NCBI GenBank assembly: GCA_003640645.1
Contig: QGHH01000007.1
Coordinates: forward strand, 106,861 to 170,860
From: Fredinandcohnia aciditolerans
GTDB taxonomy: Bacteria; Bacillota; Bacilli; Bacillales; Bacillaceae_L
Length of the DNA stretch: 64,000 nucleotides
Reading direction: 5' to 3'
Of this stretch, positions 1 through 7,808 are shown one piece after another (positions within the stretch are counted from its first letter, which is position 1; every line of letters starts with the position of its first letter). The notes beneath the pieces were generated by a model. It saw only the letters and a list, made by a program, of their open reading frames with translations, made no database searches and was not told the DNA's origin. Both the position numbers and the translations under genes were made by a program.

Positions 1-923
1 GACGCAATGAGAGACAGTGATTGATGATAATCTGCGCGTGTCAATGCTGAGGTACCATTTACTATAATTTCGTTGTAATGAATAATGTTAGGATCAATTT
101 CTGACAGTACCCCATTTGTAAAGCCTGCAAAGAGATTCAATGTACCTCCCTTTTTCAATAGACCCGCAGCTATATTAACTAGAGATGGAAAACCGATTGC
201 CATAATAACTACATCTGCTCCAAGTCCATCAGTTTCATTTAAGACAATATCCTTTAAGGATTCATTAATTGGATCAACAGCAATATCGGCACCTGCATCT
301 ATAGCTTTCTCTCTTCGATGTGCAATTGGTTCACTTAAGATAACTTTCTTCGCCCCAGCAATCTTTGACAATTGAACATGCATTAACCCTATAGGTCCAC
401 CTCCTGTTACAACTACCACATCGCCCATTTTAACGTTCGCTTTCTTTTGTCCATTCAGGCAGCATGCAAGAGGCTCTGCTACAACAGCTTCTTCAAATGA
501 AACATGATCTGGTAGTTTCACAATGTTCCCGGATTTAAGTGCTGTGCTTGGAATTTTCACGTATTCTGCGAATCCACCATCATACTCATAGCCAATTGCA
601 GTACGATTTTGACAAACGTTTTCCTTCCCATTCATACAGTAATAACATTTTCCACAAGGTATGACAGGCATTACTCCCACCCGATCACCTACTGAAAAAT
701 CGTTAACCTGTGAACCTACCTCTGCTATAGTCCCAACTAATTCATGGCCAATCACAGAAGGTGTTCGGACGCCCTTTGTCTTCTTCCCCTCATAGATTCG
801 AACATCAGTACCACATACTGCACTTGAGTTTACTTTTACTAATAGCTCACTTTCGTTGATATTCGGTTTTTCAACATCCTCTAATCTCATCTCATTCGGT
901 CCATAAAAAATCGCTGCTTTCAT
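1..923 (-). CDS. Zinc-dependent medium-chain dehydrogenase (3' end outside window)
   Basis: The reading frame opens at an ATG preceded by GGAGTG and runs off the left edge, so about 307 codons are visible. The protein has the zinc alcohol/threonine/sorbitol dehydrogenase plan. A catalytic Cys lies near residue 37 (AVCGTD) with GHE at 59-61. Four structural-zinc cysteines lie at about 90, 93, 96 and 104 (CGKCYYC...C), and a Rossmann motif GGGPIG follows near 171. It probably oxidises a polyol or sugar acid with NAD(P). It follows the TRAP transporter genes on the same strand, which suggests it acts on the imported substrate. The substrate itself cannot be read from sequence. Confidence 0.9.
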   Translation of the reverse strand, partial: MKAAIFYGPNEMRLEDVEKPNINESELLVKVNSSAVCGTDVRIYEGKKTKGVRTPSVIGHELVGTIAEVGSQVNDFSVGDRVGVMPVIPCGKCYYCMNGKENVCQNRTAIGYEYDGGFAEYVKIPSTALKSGNIVKLPDHVSFEEAVVAEPLACCLNGQKKANVKMGDVVVVTGGGPIGLMHVQLSKIAGAKKVILSEPIAHRREKAIDAGADIAVDPINESLKDIVLNETDGLGADVVIMAIGFPSLVNIAAGLLKKGGTLNLFAGFTNGVLSEIDPNIIHYNEIIVNGTSALTRADYHQSLSLIA

Positions 924-986
924 AAAATCACTCCAATTTGAATTTACTATTGTATATGATGCGGTGAAAATATTCTTCATACTTTT

Positions 987-1020
987 ATCAAAAAAAAGAG
1001 AGAAAAATTTCCTCTTTTTT
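987..1020 (-). terminator. Weak terminator after dctM
   Basis: Directly after the dctM stop, the minus strand shows a short AAGAG/CTCTT stem followed by a T-rich tract. The stem is A/T-rich and short, so read-through into the dehydrogenase gene is likely. Confidence 0.35.
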
Positions 1021-2301
1021 TCATAAATCAAACCAAGTAAGTGGCACTGTAATGATTTGTGGTATAAATATTAATACTAATAGCGCTATCATAGTTACCC
1101 CAAACCAAGGCATTGAATCCTTGCTCAACCTTTCTATACTTAGTCCAGTAATATTGCTTGTCGCGTAAAGACAAACTCCCACTGGAGGAGTAACTAAACC
1201 AAACGATAGTGCGACTACCATAAATACCACAAAGTAAACAGGGTCAATACCTACAGCTAGAATAGCTGGCATTAAGATTGGCACTAGAATAAAGATTGCT
1301 GCAGTTGCATCCATAAACATTCCAACAATAAGTAGAAATACGAACAACACTAACATAATGATAATAGGACTCTCACTAATTCCGCCAATCACATTTGCTA
1401 TTCTTGATGGTAGCCCATCATATTCAAAAACCCAACTAGCAGCTTTTGCAGTTACGGCAATGAATAATATCGTACCACTCATATTTGCTGTTTTAAGCAT
1501 CAGGCTTGGTAGACGCTTAAATGATAACTTTCGATAAATGAATACAGATATAATTAATGTATAGAGTACACAGATTGCAGCAGCTTCTGTTGGTGTGAAA
1601 ATTCCACTTAGAATTCCAGCAAGTAGCACAACCGGGGCCAACAAAGCTGGTAATGATGTAATTGTTTCTCTTTTAAAGTAGTTCCAATCAAATTTTTCAC
1701 GAATTCCATAGTTATGCTTTTTGCTATAGTAATGATTAAATATCATAAAGATGATGGAAATGATAATACCAGGGACAAGCCCCCCCATCAATGCAGCACC
1801 GATAGAAACACCAGCAGTCGATGCTGCCACGATCATGAGAATACTCGGAGGGATAATCGATGCTAGCATTGCTGTTATTAATGTTAATGCCGCAGAGTAT
1901 GATAATGGGTACCCTTTTTTTACCATAGCGTTAATTTGCATCCTTCCAGTACCCGCAATATCAGCTACAGAAGATCCTGCCATCCCAGCAAAAATTAAGC
2001 TGGCAATTACATTTACATGACCTAAACCACCAGTCATCCAACCAACCAGACTTTGTGCAAATCCGAATAACCTGTCTGCTACTCCGCCTTCTTCCATGAT
2101 CAACCCAGCTAGAATAAAAAGCGGTACGGATACCAATAGAAAGCTATTCATAGAACTGAACATTGTTTGAATAACAAGACTTAGCGGTACATCTGTAAAT
2201 AACAAAACTGATGCTACAACTGATATTCCAAGTGATGTAGCGATCGGAATTCCTAAGAACATGAGGATGAAAAATAAGACTAATAAGAATATTGACATCA
2301 T
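1021..2301 (-). CDS. dctM: TRAP transporter large permease (DctM)
   Basis: This 426-residue, very hydrophobic protein matches the DctM subunit of tripartite ATP-independent periplasmic transporters, which normally have about 425 residues and 12-13 membrane segments. Typical family stretches are visible, such as AGMAGSSVADIAGTG near residue 108 and the LVTPPVGVCLY motif near 370. It is the ion-coupled channel that accepts the substrate from the DctP binding protein. The start overlaps the end of dctQ by four bases (ATGA-type coupling), the usual arrangement for these two membrane subunits. Confidence 0.95.
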   Translation of the reverse strand: MMSIFLLVLFFILMFLGIPIATSLGISVVASVLLFTDVPLSLVIQTMFSSMNSFLLVSVPLFILAGLIMEEGGVADRLFGFAQSLVGWMTGGLGHVNVIASLIFAGMAGSSVADIAGTGRMQINAMVKKGYPLSYSAALTLITAMLASIIPPSILMIVAASTAGVSIGAALMGGLVPGIIISIIFMIFNHYYSKKHNYGIREKFDWNYFKRETITSLPALLAPVVLLAGILSGIFTPTEAAAICVLYTLIISVFIYRKLSFKRLPSLMLKTANMSGTILFIAVTAKAASWVFEYDGLPSRIANVIGGISESPIIIMLVLFVFLLIVGMFMDATAAIFILVPILMPAILAVGIDPVYFVVFMVVALSFGLVTPPVGVCLYATSNITGLSIERLSKDSMPWFGVTMIALLVLIFIPQIITVPLTWFDL

Positions 2302-2813
2302 ACTCCCCCTTTCTCAATAATCTCTTTATCATATATTAACGATTGAACCGTATTAAGGATTCCTAGCAAACCAGATACTGGTACACTCAAACCAATAATC
2401 CACATTGGAAGTAATAATGCAGCACTCTTTTCATGAATATTAATTTGCTGCATGACCAACTGATAACCGTAAAGAATCATAAATATAAAGAATCCAACAC
2501 TTGCTATTGCGTAAATCCAAACACTTAGCTTCTTTACAAATTTCGGAGCATACTGTAATAAAATAGTCACCCTTGCAGATTCAGCTCTGCGAAACCCGAT
2601 TCCAATACCCAAGAATACGAGCCATATAAACAAGAACCTTGTCACTTCTTCGGTCCAAGGTGCTGGAATACCCAGCACCCTTCCGAAGACTTGCCAAAGA
2701 ACAACGAGCGATATGGCTGCAGTCGAAATGCCTGCAAATACATCCGTAATTCGATTTAGAATTGTAAAAATGGTATTAGGCTTTTTTTCATTATGATTAA
2801 CCATATTTATCAC
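2298..2813 (-). CDS. dctQ: TRAP transporter small permease (DctQ)
   Basis: This 171-residue membrane protein has four predicted hydrophobic segments, at about 25-45, 58-76, 95-117 and 135-155. It carries the family motif region PAPWTEEVTRFLFIWLVFLG. DctQ bridges the binding protein and the large permease DctM. It lies between dctP and dctM in the same direction, 38 bases after dctP and overlapping dctM by four bases. A GAAAGGTGATAAA stretch upstream of the ATG serves as ribosome-binding site. Confidence 0.93.
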   Translation of the reverse strand: MINMVNHNEKKPNTIFTILNRITDVFAGISTAAISLVVLWQVFGRVLGIPAPWTEEVTRFLFIWLVFLGIGIGFRRAESARVTILLQYAPKFVKKLSVWIYAIASVGFFIFMILYGYQLVMQQINIHEKSAALLLPMWIIGLSVPVSGLLGILNTVQSLIYDKEIIEKGGV

Positions 2814-2851
2814 CTTTCTATTGTTTGGTAATTAGGTAATAGTCAGTTAAC

Positions 2852-3898
2852 CTATTCACTCTTACCAACCATTTCAAGGATATCAGAGAAGAATTGGTCG
2901 TCATTCACTAACTCTTTGAATGTTGGATACGCTTTCTTTGAAAGCTCTACAAATTCCTGCTGTTGCTCACTTGTAAGCTCGTTCACCTTAACTCCTGAAT
3001 CCTCCATTTGCTTGATCGCAGTTTCCGCTTCTTTTGCATCGTAATCAGTGAGCCAAGTTTGAATTTCTTTGACTGAATCTGTAATGATTTGTTTATGTTC
3101 ATCTGTTAAACCATCAAATTTAGCTTGGTTCATACCGACAAGCCAACCATCTGCCATATGATTTGAAATTGTTAAATACTCTTGTACTTCATAAATTTTT
3201 GCTGCCAAAATGACCCCAATCGGGTTCTCTTGTCCATGAATAGTTTTAAGTTGAAGCGCATTATAGACCTCGCTAAAATCCATTGGCGTTGTTACTGTAC
3301 CAGCACCTTTGAAGAACTCAACCCAAAGTGGATTATTTGGTACACGCAGTTTCACACCCTCTAAATCTTTAGGTTGAGTAATTGGTCTTACAGAGTTTGT
3401 TATTTGTCTAAAATCACGTGTCCAATATCCAAGACCTTTGATATCTAGTTCAGATGTTGAATCTAATAACTCCGTTCCAAGCTCACTATTCAAGAATTCT
3501 ATGAATTGATTCTTGTCATCAAATAAGTATGGAATACTAATTGCATTAAACCTTGAATCGAAATTTGCATACAGTGAAGTTGAGAGAACTAACATATCTA
3601 ATCCGCCTGCTCCAAGTTGCTTTACTGCACCAGAAGGATCACCACCATATAGAGTGCCATTAGGATGAACAGTTACTTCAATTTCCCCATTACTTTTTTC
3701 TCCAATAAGCTTTGCCAATTCTTTTGCAGCCAATGTTACTGACGCACTATCAGGGTCTGGAGTAGAAATCTTTAGTTTAACTTTTTCTCCCCCACTTTTC
3801 CCGCTACTTACGGCGCTACTACTGCCACTGTTACTTCCACATGCAACTAATCCAAATGTTAATACGACCATGACCATCAAAACGATTAATCTCCTCAT
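2852..3898 (-). CDS. dctP: TRAP transporter substrate-binding lipoprotein (DctP family)
   Basis: This 348-residue protein begins with a lipoprotein signal peptide. The lipobox is LVAC with the modified Cys at residue 20, followed by a Ser/Gly-rich linker. The rest fits the DctP solute-binding fold, including the LRVPNNPLWVE stretch that carries the conserved Arg used by the family to bind substrate carboxylate. The ligand is therefore probably an organic or sugar acid. The nearby RpiR regulator and dehydrogenase fit a sugar acid, but this is inference. Confidence 0.93.
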   Translation of the reverse strand: MRRLIVLMVMVVLTFGLVACGSNSGSSSAVSSGKSGGEKVKLKISTPDPDSASVTLAAKELAKLIGEKSNGEIEVTVHPNGTLYGGDPSGAVKQLGAGGLDMLVLSTSLYANFDSRFNAISIPYLFDDKNQFIEFLNSELGTELLDSTSELDIKGLGYWTRDFRQITNSVRPITQPKDLEGVKLRVPNNPLWVEFFKGAGTVTTPMDFSEVYNALQLKTIHGQENPIGVILAAKIYEVQEYLTISNHMADGWLVGMNQAKFDGLTDEHKQIITDSVKEIQTWLTDYDAKEAETAIKQMEDSGVKVNELTSEQQQEFVELSKKAYPTFKELVNDDQFFSDILEMVGKSE

Positions 3899-3990
3899 AT
3901 TAGCCCCCTTTTTTCACTTGGTGAAGATTTTTTTCAAATAAATAGCATATTTACATTCTGAATTATGCATCTTGGTGTAATATCCCTTCT

Positions 3991-4004
3991 TGTTAACGCT
4001 TTCT
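3991..4004. promoter_or_regulatory. Possible CcpA cre site upstream of dctP
   Basis: TGTTAACGCTTTCT fits the catabolite-responsive element consensus TGWAANCGNTNWCA with two mismatches. It lies about 95 bases upstream of the dctP start. Carbon catabolite control of the TRAP operon would be expected. Confidence 0.4.
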
Positions 4005-4126
4005 TTTTCTTTTTAAAGAGAATCCCTCCTCTTTTATCTCTTTAGTTGTTAGAAATAGAATAACACATGGTGGTAATTTCCTTCAAGATAAAAATCAAAA
4101 AAATCTAACTTTTTAAATAAGTTTCA

Positions 4127-4993
4127 TTATAACTTTTTATCTGTAGTAGATTTCCTTGTTTTTTGTAAGTTTTCATAATAAAATTCATACTTTGCATTAG
4201 CAACTCCCGCCACAAGAATATCAATAATTGTTAATTGAGCAATTCTTGAAGCGATTGCATCTGTACGGAACAAAGTTTCGTTGGAGGCAGTTTGTAAAAC
4301 GATATCTGAAATAGTTGTAATTGGTGATTTTGAGGAATTTGTAATACATATTAATGTAGCCCCAGCATTTTTAGCAATTTTCATAGACTTCAACACTTCT
4401 GTATTAGATCCCGTATGAGAAATTCCAATAACCACATCATCACTTGTAAGCATACTTGCCGACATCGCTTGCAGAGTTGAGTCAATATATGCAAAAGATT
4501 TTATACCCAACTTTAAAAGTTTATGTTGCGCATCAAGTGCAACGGTCCCAGATCCACCTGTTCCATAGAATTCCAACATCCTAGCATTTTTAATAACTTC
4601 AACTGCTTTTTCTAATTGTTCATCCTCACACACTTCGGATGAATCGAATAATGCTTGGATATTCGACTGAAACACTTTCTTTTTTATCAACTTTACATTA
4701 TCGCCTTTTTCAATTACTTCATGAATTTGTTTAACAGGTTCAATTACTTCCTTAGCTAGATTGATTTTCATATCTTGGAATCCTTTATATCCTAAACGTT
4801 TACATAAACGAACAACGGAAGATTCACTCGTTTCACTACGCTCTGCAACCTCCGTAATTGAAAGGTGAATAATTTCTTCCTGATTATTTTCAATAAATTC
4901 TACTATTTTTTTTTCAGAGTCACGCAGTTTATGCATTGCAACATTCAGTCTTGCAAAATATCCTGGATTTGTATTAACTTGTATATCAGTCAT
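4127..4993 (-). CDS. MurR/RpiR family transcriptional regulator
   Basis: This 288-residue protein has an N-terminal RpiR helix-turn-helix (residues about 10-80, with SETSESSVVRLCKRLGYKG). A SIS sugar-phosphate-binding domain follows at about 125-260 (FYGTGGSGTVALDAQHKLL). Proteins of this family sense phosphosugars and control sugar or amino-sugar catabolism. It is encoded 228 bases upstream of dctP in the same direction and is the likely regulator of the TRAP operon. The start has a good GGGAGGTAGAAG ribosome-binding site. Confidence 0.9.
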   Translation of the reverse strand: MTDIQVNTNPGYFARLNVAMHKLRDSEKKIVEFIENNQEEIIHLSITEVAERSETSESSVVRLCKRLGYKGFQDMKINLAKEVIEPVKQIHEVIEKGDNVKLIKKKVFQSNIQALFDSSEVCEDEQLEKAVEVIKNARMLEFYGTGGSGTVALDAQHKLLKLGIKSFAYIDSTLQAMSASMLTSDDVVIGISHTGSNTEVLKSMKIAKNAGATLICITNSSKSPITTISDIVLQTASNETLFRTDAIASRIAQLTIIDILVAGVANAKYEFYYENLQKTRKSTTDKKL

Positions 4994-5142
4994 CTTCTAC
5001 CTCCCGAAAATTTTAAATTTTTTGTTTTAATAATAGTTATTTTACTATATACTATTCAAGTTTAACTAGTAGTTCTAAGAAAATTTAATACAAGGTGAAG
5101 AAATGGTGAAAAAAGATATTATGTAAATATAATAGTTAGTAA

Positions 5143-5183
5143 AATAAAAGGGGTGAGAAACTTACTCCCATCCCCTTTTTTGT
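5143..5183 (-). terminator. Terminator after the MMPL/two-component operon
   Basis: Inverted repeat with AAAGGGG and CCCCTTT arms, helped by an inner GAG/CTC pairing, with T-rich sequence on both sides. It lies about 100 bases past the stop of the last gene of the operon and may work on both strands. Confidence 0.6.
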
Positions 5184-5285
5184 ATTTAATCTACCCATTA
5201 CCAACATATTTTTCCCAGAAAGTTTAAAACCTTTCTTTGATTACGGTAAGGATATTTGTTATGAATTTCAGTGTTTTTGGGTACC

Positions 5286-5687
5286 TCACAACTTATTCTC
5301 CTGTTTATCAATAAGAAAAGTGATTGGCACGAATAGTAAAAAAGCAAGTAAAAGGAAGGTTCCTCCCACGATAAAGAACACCATTACAAAGGTCTCATTA
5401 AGATTAAAAGGATTAATATTATACATCCACATACCTACCGTTAACCCTAGAGCACCTAACATTCCTAGGATACTGTGAATTGGCACAAGTTTTTTGTATT
5501 TAATCGCATATACCTTATAAAAAATTCCCCAAGCAAACACTGATAGCCAGCCTACCAATAGAATATGAGCATGAATAGGTCTCAACGAATAATCCATATT
5601 TCCAGACATATGAGAGCCTAGAAAAGTACCGATTATACCGAATATCGCAGAAAATCGAATGAGCCGTATACTCCAAGTTTGTTCCAT
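5286..5687 (-). CDS. Small membrane protein with heme-copper-oxidase-like His motif
   Basis: This 133-residue protein has four predicted membrane segments, at about 9-27, 37-57, 70-88 and 98-122. The RPIHAHILLVGWLS stretch resembles the His-containing helix of cytochrome c oxidase subunit I-type proteins, and similar short proteins are often labelled cytochrome-c-oxidase-like. It lacks the full set of oxidase ligands, so it is not an oxidase. It is the last gene of the MMPL-regulator-kinase operon, three bases after the kinase stop. Its role is unknown. Confidence 0.75.
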   Translation of the reverse strand: MEQTWSIRLIRFSAIFGIIGTFLGSHMSGNMDYSLRPIHAHILLVGWLSVFAWGIFYKVYAIKYKKLVPIHSILGMLGALGLTVGMWMYNINPFNLNETFVMVFFIVGGTFLLLAFLLFVPITFLIDKQENKL

Positions 5688-5690
5688 TAT

Positions 5691-7088
5691 TTATTCCTCC
5701 ATTTCCCCGATCATGTTAGGAAGTATAATTGTGAAGGTTGTTCCCTCATCAACCTTACTGTCTACCTTGATTTCTCCTCCATGTAGGTCAATTATTTGTT
5801 TAACAATCGATAAACCAAGTCCTGTGCCGTCCCTTTTTCTTGAAGAATCTACTCGGTAAAAACGTTCAAAAATTTGTGAGACGGCGTCCTTCGACATACC
5901 GATTCCTGTATCTTTCACAACAACCTTAATGAAAAACTCGCTTCTGGATAGGTTAATCCAGATACTTCCTCCCTGTGTATTATACTTAATTGCATTTGTT
6001 AGTAAGTTGTCCCAGACGTTGCTCATAAGTTCTGCATCAACTTTTGTCCGAATAAAAGGCAATTTGTACGAGACTTCAATTTCCTTTTCTTGTAGTCGCC
6101 ACTGATACCTACGGATGGTTTGTTTAATTTGTTCATCCAATTGGACCTCTGTTATCTTCATCGGGTATGCTTTTTGATCAAGAGATGTTAATAACAATAG
6201 CTGCTTTGTTAGATTTGAAAGCCGCTTTGATTCGTGATCAATAATCTGTAAGTATTCTTTAGAATCTCGTTCATTTACGTTTTGTGACAGTAAAAGCTCT
6301 GCATATCCCTGAATATTCATAAGTGGGGACTGAAAGTCATGTGACACATTATTGATAAAGGATTTCCTCGCTTCATCATTATGCTGTAACTGCCTCTGCA
6401 TCGTATTAAAGCTTTCTACTAATTGTCCAATCTCATCATTACGATCAATCGGTAGTGGATAATTAAAATTCTCCCGTGAAATCTCTTTGGTCGCTTCCGT
6501 TAACTTAGTAATCGGCTGGATCAAATGCTTTGCAAACAGGATTACCCCACTAATACTAACAATCGTTACCGCTACAAAAAACCACGCTAATATCATATGA
6601 ATATCTGAAAAGAGTAATTTATTGTTAGGACGGATAAATAAACCGTATTGTTTCCCATTCATTGTGAATGGAACACCTACCGTATTCTCTACAGTATTCG
6701 AGAAGTGTCCCATCATTAGAAACTTATGGGAAAATGCATTCATACCATGATAAATTTCCTTCTTAGAAAGAACCTTCTTGGCTTCTTGTGGAAGATCTGT
6801 CTTTGTAAAAGGCTTACCAAAATAAGCTTCTTTACCGGATTCGTTTACCACATATATCTGATACCCCAGGTTTCCAATCGATTCCAAGAATGGCTCGAAG
6901 GAGGAGCTATCCGAATGCATACTCTCAAGGGTTAATGTAATTCTTTGTGCAATCTCTACATTCTGCTGATCAATCTTCTGTTTTGTAGATGTCATGTAAA
7001 TAAAATTTGCGATGATCATACCTACAATGACACTTATCATTAAAATCAATAGCGTAGCCACAATGAATTTCCGATATAAAGTCTTCAT
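5691..7088 (-). CDS. Sensor histidine kinase (HAMP-HisKA-HATPase)
   Basis: This 465-residue membrane kinase has transmembrane segments at about 10-31 and 165-187 around an extracellular sensor region. A HAMP domain follows, then a HisKA domain with the phospho-acceptor His in NNVSHDFQSPLMNIQGY. The ATPase domain shows the N box (WDNLLTNAIKYN), DTGIGM and GTGLGLSIVKQ motifs. It overlaps the upstream response-regulator gene by four bases, so the two proteins form a pair. The signal is unknown; the linked MMPL exporter suggests an envelope or toxic-lipid stress. Confidence 0.93.
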   Translation of the reverse strand: MKTLYRKFIVATLLILMISVIVGMIIANFIYMTSTKQKIDQQNVEIAQRITLTLESMHSDSSSFEPFLESIGNLGYQIYVVNESGKEAYFGKPFTKTDLPQEAKKVLSKKEIYHGMNAFSHKFLMMGHFSNTVENTVGVPFTMNGKQYGLFIRPNNKLLFSDIHMILAWFFVAVTIVSISGVILFAKHLIQPITKLTEATKEISRENFNYPLPIDRNDEIGQLVESFNTMQRQLQHNDEARKSFINNVSHDFQSPLMNIQGYAELLLSQNVNERDSKEYLQIIDHESKRLSNLTKQLLLLTSLDQKAYPMKITEVQLDEQIKQTIRRYQWRLQEKEIEVSYKLPFIRTKVDAELMSNVWDNLLTNAIKYNTQGGSIWINLSRSEFFIKVVVKDTGIGMSKDAVSQIFERFYRVDSSRKRDGTGLGLSIVKQIIDLHGGEIKVDSKVDEGTTFTIILPNMIGEMEE

Positions 7089-7756
7089 TTCGTTTCCTCT
7101 AGCTTATAGCCAATTCCGCGAACCGTTTGAATTTCCACTGATGCATCGTATTTTTTTAAACGCTCCCGGATACGATTTATATGAGTATTTAGAGTTTGTT
7201 CTCCACCTTCATAATCAACACCCCATACTTGTTCCACCAGAATGGATCTAGGCGTAACCTTATTTGCCCGTGATGCTAATAAGCTTAATACTTCAAATTC
7301 CTTTAATGGTGGAAGGACTGTCTCATGATTTATATTTAATTCGAAATTTTTTCGATCTATCATGAGATTTCCTACTTTTATTACAGTTTCCATGGCACGT
7401 TCAACACGCCTTAACACAACGGCAACACGGAATAGAAGTTCCTTCACCTCAAAAGGCTTAACAATATAGTCTTCAGAACCAGATAAGAAGCCTTGTTCTT
7501 TATCATCGATTTGACCTTTAGCCGTAAGCAATATAACAGGGATATCATAGTCGTTCGCCAAAATCTTGGTTAATTCAAAGCCATCCATTCCAGGCATCAT
7601 CACATCAACAATCGCCAAATCAACTGTTTTCTCCTCTAACAAATCTAATGCTTCTTCGGCATGATTAGCTCGATATACTTGATAGCCTTCTCGGCTCAAA
7701 TGAATCGATACGAGCTGTTGAATATAGACATCATCATCTACAACAAGAATCTTCAT
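7085..7756 (-). CDS. OmpR-family response regulator
   Basis: This 223-residue protein has an N-terminal receiver (acidic residues at 7-9, phospho-acceptor Asp near 51 in IVDVMMPGMDG, Lys in IVKPF). A C-terminal winged-helix domain follows, ending in VRGIGYKLEE. An AGGAGG site precedes the ATG. The gene overlaps the kinase gene by four bases. It lies 52 bases downstream of the MMPL gene, so it probably controls that exporter and itself. Confidence 0.95.
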   Translation of the reverse strand: MKILVVDDDVYIQQLVSIHLSREGYQVYRANHAEEALDLLEEKTVDLAIVDVMMPGMDGFELTKILANDYDIPVILLTAKGQIDDKEQGFLSGSEDYIVKPFEVKELLFRVAVVLRRVERAMETVIKVGNLMIDRKNFELNINHETVLPPLKEFEVLSLLASRANKVTPRSILVEQVWGVDYEGGEQTLNTHINRIRERLKKYDASVEIQTVRGIGYKLEETK

Positions 7757-7770
7757 AATGCGAACCTCCT

Positions 7771-7806
7771 AAAAAGTAAAATACGAAGGAAGCCCTTTGT
7801 ATTTTA
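7771..7806 (-). terminator. Hairpin between MMPL gene and response regulator
   Basis: A 12-bp stem (7778-7789 pairing with 7794-7805, one G-U) with a four-base loop is followed on the minus strand by ACTTTTT. It sits right after the MMPL stop codon and just before the regulator's ribosome-binding site. It probably lowers expression of the two-component genes relative to the exporter, acting as a partial terminator. Confidence 0.6.
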
Positions 7807-7808
7807 TT

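Noticed and set aside
5286-5687. Assignment as a true cytochrome oxidase subunit
   Set aside because: Only one short His-containing helix resembles oxidase subunit I; the remaining heme and copper ligands are absent.
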